Positions 12,692-24,477 of a stretch of DNA of 64,000 bases are shown here, piece after piece (the stretch's first letter is position 1; each line of letters starts with the position of its first letter). The stretch is from Reutealis trisperma (Eukaryota; Streptophyta; Magnoliopsida; Malpighiales; Euphorbiaceae): the NCBI GenBank assembly GCA_947687605.1, contig CANTUT010001244.1:1-64000 (forward strand). Direction: 5' to 3'. Both the position numbers and the translations under genes were made by a program. Under the pieces are notes generated by a model. It did no database searches, was not told the origin of the DNA, and saw only the letters and a program-made list of their open reading frames with translations.

Positions 12692-13735
12692 CTATTGGAG
12701 ATGTTGAATAAGTTTGGCTGCTTGCTTTAATTTATTTAGACAATTCTTTGCATAGTGCCCTATTCTTCCACACAAATAACATTTATCTGTCTTCTTTCCT
12801 CTATATTTTCGCCTCTTGAAGAATCTATAGCCCTTATTTGATTTCTTGCTATAGTGGCCTTTTGATTTGAAGAAATGGTTTTTCTTCTTTGAAGGACGTT
12901 CACAATTCTTATCTTTGCATTTGACATAAAGATCTGGCATGTAACAGGCATTCTTCAAAATTGGGTCTTTATGTCTCTTGAGAGTTTGTTTTAAAAGACG
13001 ATGAGTATCACATATCTTGTGCAGAGATCTCATCATTACTTGGTAAATCTGACCAAGTGTCAAATCCACCAAATTCTAGTTTCGATCTTGAAGGGTGGTA
13101 TGAATTACGGCTGTAAGGGGTTCTGGCAATGAGGTCACAAAGGCTTGCTTAAGATCTAAATTACTATTGCCTTTCAATTTATAGAATTTTTTTGGACATG
13201 TTATGAAAATGTCGATCTAGATCTTTCTTCTAGAGAGAACAACATCTCATTTTAAAGAAGTCTTTTATTATATTTTCAACATCTTCAATAGGCATTCCCA
13301 CAAATTTTATTTGAATATGGCAAATGAATTTAGCTACAGAGGAGTACACTAACTAAGCCTTCACAAAATCTCCAAGGTTAGGTTAGGAACTCATGGGGAA
13401 TTTGGAGATCAACAAATTGTCCTGTTGCTTTTATAGGGTACTTAAAAAAAGATGAGGATTTGACATAGTCCTTAATTTCTTTAGGAGTTCTTCTAATCAA
13501 AGTTCTAATACTGTGAGTCCAAGAAGATTAGAGTTAGAAAAAGCACCATAAGGATTTAAGAAAGGAAGAGAGGTGTATTAGATTTTGCAGGTTTAAGGAA
13601 GGTAGTTTATTTCATAAAGAAAATCTATCTTTTTGTCGATAGATTTCTTAGAACTAGGAGAAGAGGGTAAGGAAATAGGAGCAGGTATTATTGGTGAGTT
13701 TGCTAGAGGAGGAGTTATTGTTTCCATTTCCATGT
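12692..13735 (-). pseudogene. Pararetroviral coat-protein region with zinc knuckle, broken
   Basis: The well-kept C-terminal part (12692-13072) is Lys/Arg-rich and contains CYLCGRIGHYAKNC (about 12735-12776), the CX2CX4HX4C RNA-binding knuckle of caulimovirid coat proteins, after a basic stretch with KRRKYRGKK. Upstream, to about 13735, degraded coat-protein-like reading is present in shifting frames, with a Pro/Ser-rich N-terminal segment. It would package viral RNA/DNA in an active virus; here it has several stops. The N-terminal limit is approximate. Confidence 0.75.
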
Positions 13736-13780
13736 TAGGAGATATTCCTCTTTTATCATCTGTTAAACTTTATTGATGTA

Positions 13781-15249
13781 TTTTATTTCGTGTATTCATG
13801 GAATATAACCAAAAAAAAAAAGGGATAGGCTTCTTTTATGTTGGGAAAAGAGGAAAAATTTACAAATTAAATATATATAATAATAAATAGTAAAGAACGA
13901 TTTTTTTACTTAACAATAAATGTTTTCCACATCTAAATATATCAATAAAAAAAAGCAGTTAGAAGTCTTTTTAGAAGCAGTAGACTAGCAGAATTGATCG
14001 AACTTCTTGCTCTCAAGGTGATTTCCTTTAGCTTAACCATCTAGGATGCTAGTTTTTTTAGGATGATTCTTTCGCTATTTTGGGCCCTTGACATGTTCTC
14101 TGATGTAAATTCTCTCAATTTCAGTTAAATTGGTAGAGCTATTTATCAATCCTGCACCTCATTGGTTAAGTCTTCACACTTCCGTTATTACTCAATTTTT
14201 GTGATGGCTGGTCTTCAAACGGTCGTCAAAGGAGAGTCGCATCTTTGAAACACATATTATAGAACTGCTCTGGTTCCTATCGAGTGGCATTCCCTTTACC
14301 GAAGATGGTTGAAGTCAAAAGTCAGTAGCTTGTCCTAAGAGTTATGGGCTGGGACTATGGATCCCTCCTATAATACATAATCTAATGGGACCCCATTCTT
14401 TCCACTCTAGTTGCTATCTTGCCTTGGTTTTAAACCCGATATGGGATAAAAAGGTCTCCCTCCTTGCCTTGATAGAGCCCATAGGATAGAGTAGAACTGA
14501 CGATGTTGTTATGTACTAATACTAAGTAGCATCAAAAATTTGTATCCATTTTTCATGATATTATGCATGGAATATCATGGTGAATTCTTCAGAAAAAATT
14601 GTGTCTTCTATAATAGGATCTGATAAATGAGATTTTGAGTAAGTGTTTACATAATCCATTATTGTAGCTTTTCATCAGTCTAACATAGCTTTGTCACCTT
14701 TGTTTGCTCTCAACATCTAGCTTGACAGTTTTATGGGTGGATTACTTTTCATATCCCCCTCTTTTTGACCAAAAGATTTGGAATTCGAGCTTTGCATTTT
14801 AGCTTGGCAATAGGGTTACCTTTCTTCAAGGGAGTCTGAATTCATTGCCTTAGGTGAAGAAGGGGGAACAGGTTTATAATCAAGCAACAAATCTATCTCC
14901 TTTAGACATGGAACAATATGTTACTGCTGAAACATGGAAGAATTGAAACCTTAGATCAAACCATTATGTATGGATGGTATGAACTGGCTAAATAAGAATT
15001 CTTAAATAGAGAGCAACTAGAACTATTCTATTATTCACTACATCAAAAAAATTTCCATTAATGAAAGATATAAATCCATTAGAAAATAAAAAATATGTAT
15101 GTCAAATGAAATGGTGGTTGTTGCTATCTGTTTGAATAATAAATCATTGGTTTAACTAACTAAATAAAATAGATAACCCATTCTCTTCATCTCAAGTTGA
15201 CATATATATATATATGTAGACACACACACATAAGGTTTTTTTCTTTTAT
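13781..15249. other. No gene recognised; possible pararetroviral leader
   Basis: Moderately AT-rich sequence upstream (in viral sense) of the coat-protein region. No movement-protein or other motif could be recognised. A (TA)n/(CA)n microsatellite lies at about 15191-15231. It may contain the viral intergenic region but this is not demonstrated. Confidence 0.4.
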
Positions 15250-15470
15250 ATATACAAATAGGATTCTGATTCCCATCAATGGGCAATCCGAGAGGCCTTG
15301 AAAGAGATTCGCTTATAAATCACATATTGAAGAGTTAGTTATACTATGAGCGCTCTATGGTCCTTATGGATAAGCCTCTCAAAAAGATAGAGATTGAGGT
15401 AGTGATATAAGCTGCAGTAGAGCAGACCAATATGGAATTACACTTATATTCCAAGATCTTTACCGACATC

Positions 15471-16927
15471 TGTGAACCCTTAATTCTGCACCTCTCAGAA
15501 TTATAGACCATTCAATCAGTAAAGGAATCAATCAAGGCTCTTAAATCATCATCAAATCATCCGGGACTTAGCAACGGGTGCAACACAATTGGAATCATGG
15601 AAAACGGATGAGAAACAAGCAAAAACGGACGAAAACGGGGAAAACAGGCAAATCAAAGCAAGTTGCCGCACAGCTCATGGCAAAGCGGTGCCGCAAAGCC
15701 CTCTGCGGCAGTGCCGCAGAGACCTTTATGGTGCCGTAGAGGCTTGTGCGGCAATGGCGGTGTTCTCCTGCTCCTATATTGGAAATTTCAACCTCTATGC
15801 TTCATTCTTCCCCCTATATATAGAGGTGGTCTCTCTACTCTTAAGACACATAGACTTGGAGGCTTAAAAAGTGCTAACTTCAAGTAAATTGCTTTGCTTT
15901 TGCTCCTTGTTTTACAAAGCACGTTGGGTGGTTTCTCCTTGATTCCTACTCGACTAGTTTAAGGCTTGCCGCTCACCTGTTCAAGGCAAGCTCTTTGCCT
16001 AAGGCTCATGTCTGTCGTCTAGAGAAGGTGAAGTTGCATTCTAGTGGTCCAAGGCTCATATCTCTTGCGTGGAGAAGGTGGAATTGCGATCCGATTATCC
16101 GTTCTATCCTCCCTACGTCCCCAAGTCGCGAAAGCGTAAGGTAATCTTCTTTTCCTTTCTATTTGGTTATTGTCTCTTTTAGTTAGTTAATTAAATTGAT
16201 TCATCTAGGTTGCTAGCTAATCAACTCGGTACTCAATTAAATTAATTAATTAACTTAACTCTCTTTTAATCAATCAATCAAAATATGATAAAGTGGCTAG
16301 GCTAAACTAACCTCTTCGCAAGAAGGGAGAATTGCATGGATTCCGATTCCTATTCAAAGGGATACGTAGGCATGCTTGGTCTAGGCATCGAATCCAATTA
16401 ACCCTATCACCTTCTTCACTTACCATTACTTTGTTTTCTTTTACTTTGTTATTATGATTAGTTTGGGGAATGTGTGACTTCCCTAGAATCCATAAGGGTT
16501 AGAGAAGGTATTCCCTAAGTTTGGATTTCATTGTAATATTGACTCTCTTTTATTTTGATTTCTAATTGTGTATAAACCTTATGGATTGAATGATCATACA
16601 TACTATAAATTGTCCGTGTATCTTAAATTGTTCATGAAATATATTTTAAGTTACTTTTATATTACTTGGCCAAACATGTTTTGTTAAACTGAAAACTTGG
16701 TCCCCGAATTCTCTTTGGTTTCGAGGCTAGTGATCTTTTTCCTTTGGGTAATGATGGGAATCAAATGGGTTTTTTCCTTATATTTTTCTAAATAAAAATA
16801 AATTAAGGTGGTGACTCTAAAATAATTTTTCAAATATAAGCTTGAGGGCTTCCCTGTGAGTTCTTTTCCAAATGAGCATTTCGATTCCCTTTAGCGGATC
16901 GGATCGGTGCTCGGGCGAGACCTCATA
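15471..16927 (+). repeat. Solo gypsy-type LTR C inside the gag fragment
   Basis: It runs from TGTGAACCCT (15471) to GAGACCTCATA (16927) and is flanked by ACATC at 15466-15470 and 16928-16932. The neighbouring tandem copy at about 17568-17576 reads AACATCCAAATG without insertion, which gives a direct empty-site control. CTATATATAG at 15814-15823 sets the sense as plus. GC-rich TGCCGCA-type repeats (15661-15760) precede it. The small open frames at 15589-15887 are translations of this LTR, not genes. Confidence 0.93.
15814..15823 (+). promoter_or_regulatory. TATA box of solo LTR C
   Basis: CTATATATAG followed by AGG, about 340 bp inside the LTR and just after the GC-rich block. It corresponds in position and context to the TATA boxes of LTRs A and B. 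Confidence 0.55.
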
Positions 16928-17427
16928 ACATCCAGATGTAGCTCTTCCGGAAGGGTTCAAGGCACCAAAGTTTAGTAAATATAATGGGGTTGAAGACCTA
17001 TATCATCACTTATTGTCTTTCTATGGGGACTGCTGAGGCCTTAATTCCCAATTTGGGTTATTGAAATACCTTTCTCAGAAGTCATTAGAAGGGGTAGCAC
17101 TCAAGTGGAACTCTTCTCTCCCCTTTGATGCTCTACATAGTTTTGATAATGTGATTGACAGATTCACCAGCCAGTAGTTGCACCGAGTGGAACATGCCCT
17201 AATCTCTATGATCTAGTGAATGAGAAAATACAACCTAATTTTGAATTCATTACCCTTGTTAACTAATGAAGGAGTTTAATTTAGCAGCTAAAGCAAACAA
17301 AATGGAAGATAAAGAAAGGAATATTCCATATAGGAAGGAAGCTAAAAAGGCTTGGCTTAGGCTTCCAACTGAACCAATTTCATTGCCCTGTCGGCCGCCA
17401 CTAATAGAAGCTAAGCACTTGAAAAGT

Positions 17428-18064
17428 TAATTATACTATGAGCGCTCTGTGGTCCTTATGGAGAAGCTTCTTAGAAAGATGAAGATTGAGGCAATGATAC
17501 AAGCTGCAGTAGAGCAAACCAATACGGAAATACACTTATATTCTAAGATTTTTGCTAACATCCAAATGTAGCTCTACCGGAAGTGTTCAAGGCACCAAAG
17601 TTTACTAAATACAATGGGGTCGGTGACCTATATCATCACTTGCTATCTTTCTATGGGGATTGCTGAGGCCTTAATTCCCAATCTGGGTTATTGAAACACC
17701 TTTCTCAGAAGTCATTAGAACGGGTAGCACTCAAGTGGAACTCATCTCTCCCCCTTGATGCTCTACAGCGTTTTGACAATGCGATTGACATATTCACCAG
17801 CTTGTAGTTGCATCGGGTGGAACATGCCCCAATCTTTATGATATAGTGGATGAAAAAATACAGCTTGATTTTGAATTCATGACACTTGTTAACTGATGGA
17901 GGAATTTAATTTAGCAGCTAAAGCAAACAAAATCGAAGATAGAAAAGGAAGATTCAATATAAGAAGGCCTTAGGCCAAAAGGACTTGGCTTACGCTTCCA
18001 ACTGAACCAATTTCATTGCCTTGTCGGCCACCACTAATAAAAGCTAAGCACTTGAAAAGCACAC
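17428..18064 (+). pseudogene. Gypsy gag fragment, tandem copy 2 (empty site)
   Basis: Second copy of the gag unit, joined head to tail to copy 1 at AGCACTTGAAAAGTTA. It lacks the LTR, so it is the pre-insertion state. Copy 2 keeps the same stops as copy 1 in part (for example the TGA after GGGGATTGC), showing that the element was already dead when duplicated. It ends at CTTGAAAAG about 18060, the same junction motif. Confidence 0.78.
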
Positions 18065-18925
18065 CAAAAAAATGTTCCTTCTATCAATCCTTTTGTGCAA
18101 TAGCCCACCAATAGCAGAAGAGAGGATTACTGTACATAAAAGAGTCTTCCAATTCTTACTTAAGCCTTTTTTTTTTTTCCTTACTAGTTAAGTAGTACAA
18201 CAGTTCTATCTCATCTTATAGCCGGCGAGGCAAGTCGCCTTTATATATATATATAAGAAAAGAACTTACTGTATATATATTGGGGTTGCTAACTTGTCCC
18301 AGTTAGGACAAGTTACAACTGCCTATTTTACTTTTTCCATTAATTGTCCTTTATCTAAATCAAGATGAAGATGCATACTCTACCTTTTAGATCGTTGATT
18401 TCAATTTTCTTTATTTGGATTTTTTTGCTTCTATTTAATGAATTCTTTGATTTTGATATAAGAATAAATTCATATATGGAGATGTAAACTTAAGGGATTA
18501 GAAGCTATTAATAATTAGAGTTTACTTTTAAAGGTTATTTATCTGACTTGTTTATATACATATACAGAGACAGTTATATACGCGAAATACTAAAACTAAA
18601 AATGTATTATTTTAATTTTTATGTTTTCTTTCCCAACTATTGGAGAAAAAAATGAGAAGCTTTAGAAATATTTTTGAATTATGTGTATTAAGTCATTCAT
18701 GAAAGCTTAATGAACTAGTGAAATCAATCAGATGTGTATTTATTAATTTGTGTAAAAATGCTTTAGAAATATTTGTCGAAAGACCAAAGTGAACTATCTT
18801 TATTGTAATTTGATGATATATGGTTGGTCCATACTCCTTATATGTTCAAGAAATAAAGAAAAGAAAAAGAATAAGGCCACGAACAAACGAAACTAAATAG
18901 GAAAAAAAATTATTTTGCATTAATT
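18065..18925. other. No gene recognised
   Basis: AT-rich spacer with (TA)n at about 18241-18255, a short perfect hairpin ACTTGTCC/GGACAAGT at about 18291-18312 and no coding signal. It separates the gag duplication from the Harbinger copy. Confidence 0.5.
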
Positions 18926-20740
18926 TTTAATTTTTCATTTATTTATTGATGCTTATATATTTTATTTTTGCTTATAGAGGAGTCTCTTGGCTTTGGTTTA
19001 TGGAGCAAATTTCTTAGGTAAGTTGCTCTTTGACTGCACACAATTATTCATTTATTAAATATAATTTTCTTAGAAGGATTTATTATTATTTTATGTGGAG
19101 TTTTTCTTGACTGTGCTTCATCCCAAAATGAAATTTGCTTTTTATTATTCCTTCTTTTTATGTCAAAATGTGTGGTTAGAATGTTATTTTTATCATGATA
19201 TTAGTTGTACACGATCAGTTAATTATTTGTTTTTTCAATGGATTATGAAGATACTATGGAAAATTTTGTGAAAGAAAATCGTGTCAACACATGTGATGCC
19301 ATTGTTTATAATGAGGCTAGCAGGTCATATGATTTACAAACCGTGTGAAAAAATATTATGGATAATTGGTTTCGCTAAAGATGAATAGTTGTAGTTCAAC
19401 TAATTTATTATATTGTGCATTGATTATACTTGTTAGACATCCATGGAATAATTGTAGATAGGCCTATTAATAATACCAATATTGGAAGAGATGTAATGTG
19501 ACAGAAATTAATAGCTCAACTTAAAGAGAATGATTTAATTTGTCATGACATTGTACGCATGACTTGCATGTTTTTATCCAAATTTGCAATAAGTTACAAG
19601 CAACTAAGTTATTGAAGGATTTTAAGCATGCTACTATGACCACATTTCTACACTTTTGGGACAAAATTTTAGGAATCAAGCCTTTGCAATTTTTCATTAT
19701 TTTGGTGAGACAATCAATCGTCATTTTTATAATGCTTACGAGGTGTGATTACACTTAAAGCTGAATTTCTCAGACAACTCAATCGGGTAAAGATTTCTCC
19801 TCATATTGTCAATAATAGCCAATTTTACCCTTATTTCAAGGAAACAAACAAATAATTTATATAAATTTCTCACAAAAAGTTTAGACTATTTTAGTTAAAC
19901 CACTAATTTATTTTTACATAAACTGCAAATAGAAAATTTAATGATCTATATGAGATGTCAGTGATTATAAGTGTAAATACTCTTATATACAAGATCATAT
20001 AGGGGCAATAGATAGAACACACATTCGTGTGAAAGTACCAGACTTCGAGGGAGAAAAGATTGTTCAATACAAAATGTGTTAGCCGCATGCTCTTTTGATA
20101 TGAAATTCACATATATGTTGCCTAGTAGGGAAGAAATTGCATCTGATTCAAGAATTCTAAAAAAGGCTTTGGTTAGGGAGGATAAACTTTTAATTCCTAG
20201 AAGTAATGATTGTTACTTGAATCATAAGCACAAAAATGTGTTCTATGATATAAACTTATTGACTTATCTTTTTTATAGAAAAATTTTATCTCATGGATGA
20301 TGGGTTCCCATTAAGGGGTGTACTATTAACACTTTATAGAGGTGTTTGATATCACTTGAAGGAGTATTCAAGATATGGGCCTCAAAATACCAAATAATTA
20401 TTTAATCATCGACATGTATCACCAAGAAATGTTATTGACAGAGATTTTGGAGTTATGAAGAAAAGGTTTCCAATTATAGTTAGCGACACTGAACCACATT
20501 ACCCATTTGAAAACCATGACAGAATGTGCATTGGCATGTTGCATAATACCCAACTTTTTGATGAGTGTGGATCTAGATGAAAATTTACTTCTTGAAGTTG
20601 GTCTGGAGTTGACGGCAAATGAGTGTGATACACATGATGCTAATAGTATTGTAAATGATGATACAGAGTCTAGATGAGGGGCCTTATTGAGGGACACTAT
20701 AGCCTCAGAAATGTGGCATAACTGTCACTTGAATTTGTAA
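18926..20740 (+). pseudogene. PIF/Harbinger transposase pseudogene (DDE_Tnp_4 type)
   Basis: The reading starts near ATG 19238 and is broken by many stops. It contains the N-terminal helical part (19560-19830, with LKAEFLRQLNRVKISPHIV). A roughly 120-bp insertion or intron follows (about 19850-19970). Then comes IGAIDRTHIRVKVPDFEG (about 19998-20050, first catalytic Asp), and AACSFDMKFTYMLPSREE followed by SDSRILKKAL (20079-20170, second Asp). At 20425-20470 the third acidic site reads NVIDRDFGVMKKRFPI, where the family has Glu. It ends in RDTIASEMWHN (about 20690-20722), a typical Harbinger C-terminus. The family cuts and pastes DNA; this copy cannot. The terminal repeats were not identified. 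Confidence 0.82.
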
Positions 20741-22378
20741 GAATTATTTTATAGGAAATAATAGAATCACTAGAATGCTACTTTAGAAGACAAATTAGTT
20801 TTATAGGCATTTATTTGTAAAAGTTGAAAGAATTGAATAAAATGAAAAAAAAAAAATTTGAAAGTTCAAATTGCAATTAAGTTTAGGATAAAATTGAAAA
20901 TAAAATTTTAAATTAAATTGACAAATAAAAGGGTATAACTACAAGAATATGCAAAATTTATGGCAAATTTATGTATTAAACGACAAAATAATGATCTTTT
21001 TATAAGATTATTAATACAATTGAAAAGTTTTGATTTTCCCTGCTTAAGTTGAATTTGAAACCTTTCTAGTGAACTTTAGATTGTAAAGGTTGGCCGAAAA
21101 AGAGAACCCAAAATTCTATAAATTCAACAACACTAAACATCGCTTAATTCATTGAAAATATCAATCGAAATTTTGAATTAAAGATTCTAATTAATTTAAT
21201 TAGAAAAAATTAAATAAAAATAAATAAAGTGTTCAAATTATAATAATTATTTTTTAGATAAATTATTATTTCAATATTAGTGACTCTGTGTATTTTATAC
21301 ATTAAAATATTTCTATAGTTTAATTCCGTCTATTACTTAATTTTTTCATCCATGATTTATCCCTTTAACTTACAATTTTAATGAAAAGACATATGTATCA
21401 TTCATAAAACATTTAAAATTAAAAAAGAAAAAAAGAAAATATGTGTTTTATTTTTTTAAATAATTTTAAATTTCATCAATTATCAATTACTGAATACAAA
21501 TTTTGATAAAAAGATAATGTATAATGAATACAAATTATTATATATTCTTTTTGTAAGTATATAAAATGCAATATAGTACAGATATATTAATAGATTCATA
21601 ATAAAAAAATAACTTCTAATAATAAAAGACGTAATAAATTTTTAATAAGAAAAAATATAAAAATATAAAAAAACAAAATCATAATATAGTATTTTGTCGT
21701 TAATGGGTGGAGAATCAATATTAAAATCCTAACACACGGGGAAATCTACAATTTCCTTTTCTTCCATTTCAAACTCAAGTCACAGGTTTTTATACAAAAA
21801 GAAAAAACCTCGTCACAGGAATCTTTGATGTCTCTCACGTGGACAACTTTTTGATTGTACGTGCACATGTGCATCTTCTTTTAGGACACCTGCACGTGTG
21901 CCATACCTTTCAACTTTTGTGCAGTTTCTTCGTATAAGATGAATGTTAATCGGGCAAAAATTCAATTTTTAATCCATTTTATTTTAGTAATGGTAGAAAA
22001 ATTGAAATTTTAATTTGTATGAATCTTACATGCGTTATTAGAATGATCTCTTGGAAGGTGACATAATTATCCTGATGAATTTATTGTCGAAAAATTTAAA
22101 TTAAAATTTAATAATTTATTTATATTAAATTAATTTTTAATGATTAAATTAAAAATACGTAAGAAAATTTAGTAACTTTTGATATTTCTCCATTAGTAAT
22201 CTTATTATTTTGTCAAACCAATTAATCATTCTTAATTATGTGTGTATATTAATTTCAAAATATTATTTATTAAGTCATTGAATTGGTTGTTTAATAGTTA
22301 GATGTCTACCCCTAATATATGAATAATATTACTAGTAATGATAGTATAGTAGAAAATAAACAAATGGTACTCAAGTCA
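20741..22378. other. AT-rich spacer, no gene recognised
   Basis: No coding signal. The one compositional exception is about 21820-21910, which is less AT-rich and holds several ACGTG cores (CTCACGTGGA, GTACGTGCAC, CTGCACGTGTGCC). Confidence 0.5.
21834..21903. promoter_or_regulatory. Cluster of ACGTG (G-box/ABRE-like) cores
   Basis: CACGTGG at about 21837, GTACGTGCAC-ATGTGCAT at about 21859 and GCACGTGTGCC at about 21892 lie within 70 bp in otherwise AT-rich DNA. ACGTG is the core bound by plant bZIP and bHLH factors. No gene starts nearby, so function is unproven; it may be part of a lost element. Confidence 0.25.
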
Positions 22379-22404
22379 ATATATATATATATATATATAT
22401 ATAT
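22379..22404. repeat. (AT)n microsatellite at the left edge of repeat R1
   Basis: About 13 AT units directly before GGAAAGAGAAGGAAAAGC. The second copy of the long repeat also begins with a shorter ATATATAT at 25770. Confidence 0.9.
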
Positions 22405-24477
22405 GGAAAGAGAAGGAAAAGCACGTTCCCTTGCTAAATTTTTTTTTAATTATGCATTTATTATTAGCAATATGGTCGTTTATTGATTAAATAATATAAT
22501 TATTTAATTATAATTAATTTAAATAATAAATAATGAATTCAATTAGAATAAATAAAGAATAAAATAATAATTATTTAATATATAATTAATTATATTTAAT
22601 ATCTAATTATATTTAATTTAAATAAAGAAAGATGAATTTAATTAGAATAAGCAAAAATAAAATAATTATTATTTAATATATAATTAATTATATTTAATAT
22701 TTAACTATATTTAATTTAAATAAGAAAATAATAAAATAATTATTATTTAATATATAATTAATTATATTACAAAATAATTATACAATTATTATAATTTAAT
22801 AATTTAATTATCTGATTTAATTTAATTTAAATAAAAAAATAACGAGTTCAATTAGAATAAGAGAATAATAAAATAATTATTATTTAATACATAATTAATT
22901 ATATTAAATTTAAATAAAAAACAATTCAATTAGAATAATTTTTTTATTTTTTTTGAATATTAAGAAGTTAGAGAAATTTTTTTGACTTTGATTGTTTGAA
23001 TTTTAACAAGTTAGAGAATTCTAATTTGACTTTCATTGTATAAATTATTACTTTGTCCCATTATATATTTTAAAATTAGTTATTTTAACCATTATAAATT
23101 TATTGATATAATCATTAAATTAGATATTTTTTGGTTTATAATATAACATGATATCATATGATATAATATGATATGAAATGATAATTTAATTGCATATAAA
23201 TAATATTGATATTAAATTCACAAAACGATGCATTTAATCCTAATGTAGATATATAATAGGTCTTTTCTTAAAATAAAGAAAAAAATTAATATATTTTATA
23301 AACCTGTCCGGTTTGGTCATAAGTATAGTTTTTAAAATAATGATGAATATAAACACTAAAAAAATTGTTAATTTTCTGAAAGAAGATAAATTAAGTTATA
23401 ATATGTCAAATAGAGCAAGTTTATCAAAAGTAATAAATATATATAAACTATATTGAAATTATAAGAAAACAATAAATGTAACAAAAATTGAAAATCAACA
23501 TATAATTAATATAACATATATAATAATTACAAAATAAATTCAAAATTATAATAAAACGTACTTATCAATTCCTTTATTTTTTTTTTCTCTAACATATTTT
23601 TGAACATAAAAATATCATTTTAAATTATAATAAATGATTTATTTAGATGTATTTGACTTATTTTCTTTTAATATTGTGGATGTATTAAAATGTGTTTGAC
23701 TCATTTTCTTTCAATATTGTGGATGTATTAAAATATGGATTTATTTAAACTATTTTTTCTTGTAAGGAATAAGGGTGGTTGTGATATTGTTTATAAAAAT
23801 GGTTTATAGAATGTGGTAACTGAAAAGTTTAGATTTAGTATAAATCTTACATCATTGGTGAAATTGGTTTATATAAAATATTTAGATACATTAACAAAAT
23901 GGTTGGAGAGAATTGTTGGTAATAGCTGATAAGGACACTAATATAAAAACGAATGATAGTGATCCGAATATGGATAACTTTTTGATAGAATTAGAATCTA
24001 ATTTTAATGTAAAAGATATCAGAATGAAAATCTAAACTTAATATGAGTGCCGAAATAGATTCAAATGGGGATAATAAGTGTATTGTTTATGATGTAAAAT
24101 ATGTATATATCAATGTTATAAAAATAGAATTAGATCAGTCAGTTTAACCTGTTTAATTAAAAATTGGCAGTCAGTCTGTTTTAGTTCATTGAAAAATTAA
24201 AATTCCAGTTAAATCATCATTTCATCAATTTTTAACCAGTCAGACCTGTATTGATAGTGATCTAAATATGGGTAGGTTTTTTATAGAATTATGATCTAAT
24301 TTGAAGAAGATATCAAATATATCAGAGTGAAAATGTAAACTTAATGTGAGTGTCAAAATAGATTCAAATAGGGATAATAAGTGTATTGTTGATTATGTAC
24401 AATATGTGCATATTAGTATTATAAAAATAGAATTGGATCAGTTAGTTTAACCTATTTAACTGAAAATCGGCAGTTAA
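22395..24477. repeat. Long AT-rich repeat R, copy 1
   Basis: It starts at GGAAAGAGAAGGAAAAGCAC and matches 25773-27830 almost continuously. It contains inner tandem blocks of AATTATTATTTAATATATAA-type sequence (22500-22930), and a roughly 290-bp internal duplication around 'AGTGATC(C/T)(G/A)AATATGG...CAGAGTGAAAAT' (23960-24120 and 24250-24420). No coding signal was recognised. At its right end it joins the second Harbinger fragment in ...CGGCAGTTAATTTTTC. Confidence 0.85.

Larger units (their letters stand above)
8040..13780 (-). mobile_element. Endogenous pararetrovirus (Caulimoviridae), decayed and interrupted
   Basis: On the minus strand the order is coat protein with a CCHC knuckle, aspartic protease, reverse transcriptase, RNase H. 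There is no integrase, which is the Caulimoviridae order rather than that of an LTR retrotransposon. No LTRs of its own flank it. The reading is broken by stops and frameshifts and is split at 9578-11155 by an unrelated solo LTR. The RT and coat-protein style resembles florendovirus- or petuvirus-like endogenous sequences of dicots; genus is inferred. It is a fossil with no capacity for expression of a complete protein. Confidence 0.88.
15250..17427 (+). pseudogene. Gypsy gag fragment, tandem copy 1, split by solo LTR C
   Basis: The reading on either side of the LTR fits a Ty3/gypsy Gag core. After the LTR it runs from about 16955 with FKAPKFSKYNGVEDLYHHLL and then SLEGVALKWNSSLPF, the G-A-x-x-W-type core of the retrotrans_gag domain. 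Several stops interrupt it. The same roughly 630-bp stretch is repeated directly after it (17428-18064). In this copy the LTR lies between 15470 and 16928. Confidence 0.75.

Noticed and set aside
15589..15887. Two overlapping plus-strand open frames of 74-92 codons
   Set aside because: Both lie wholly in solo LTR C and reflect its GC-rich promoter block.
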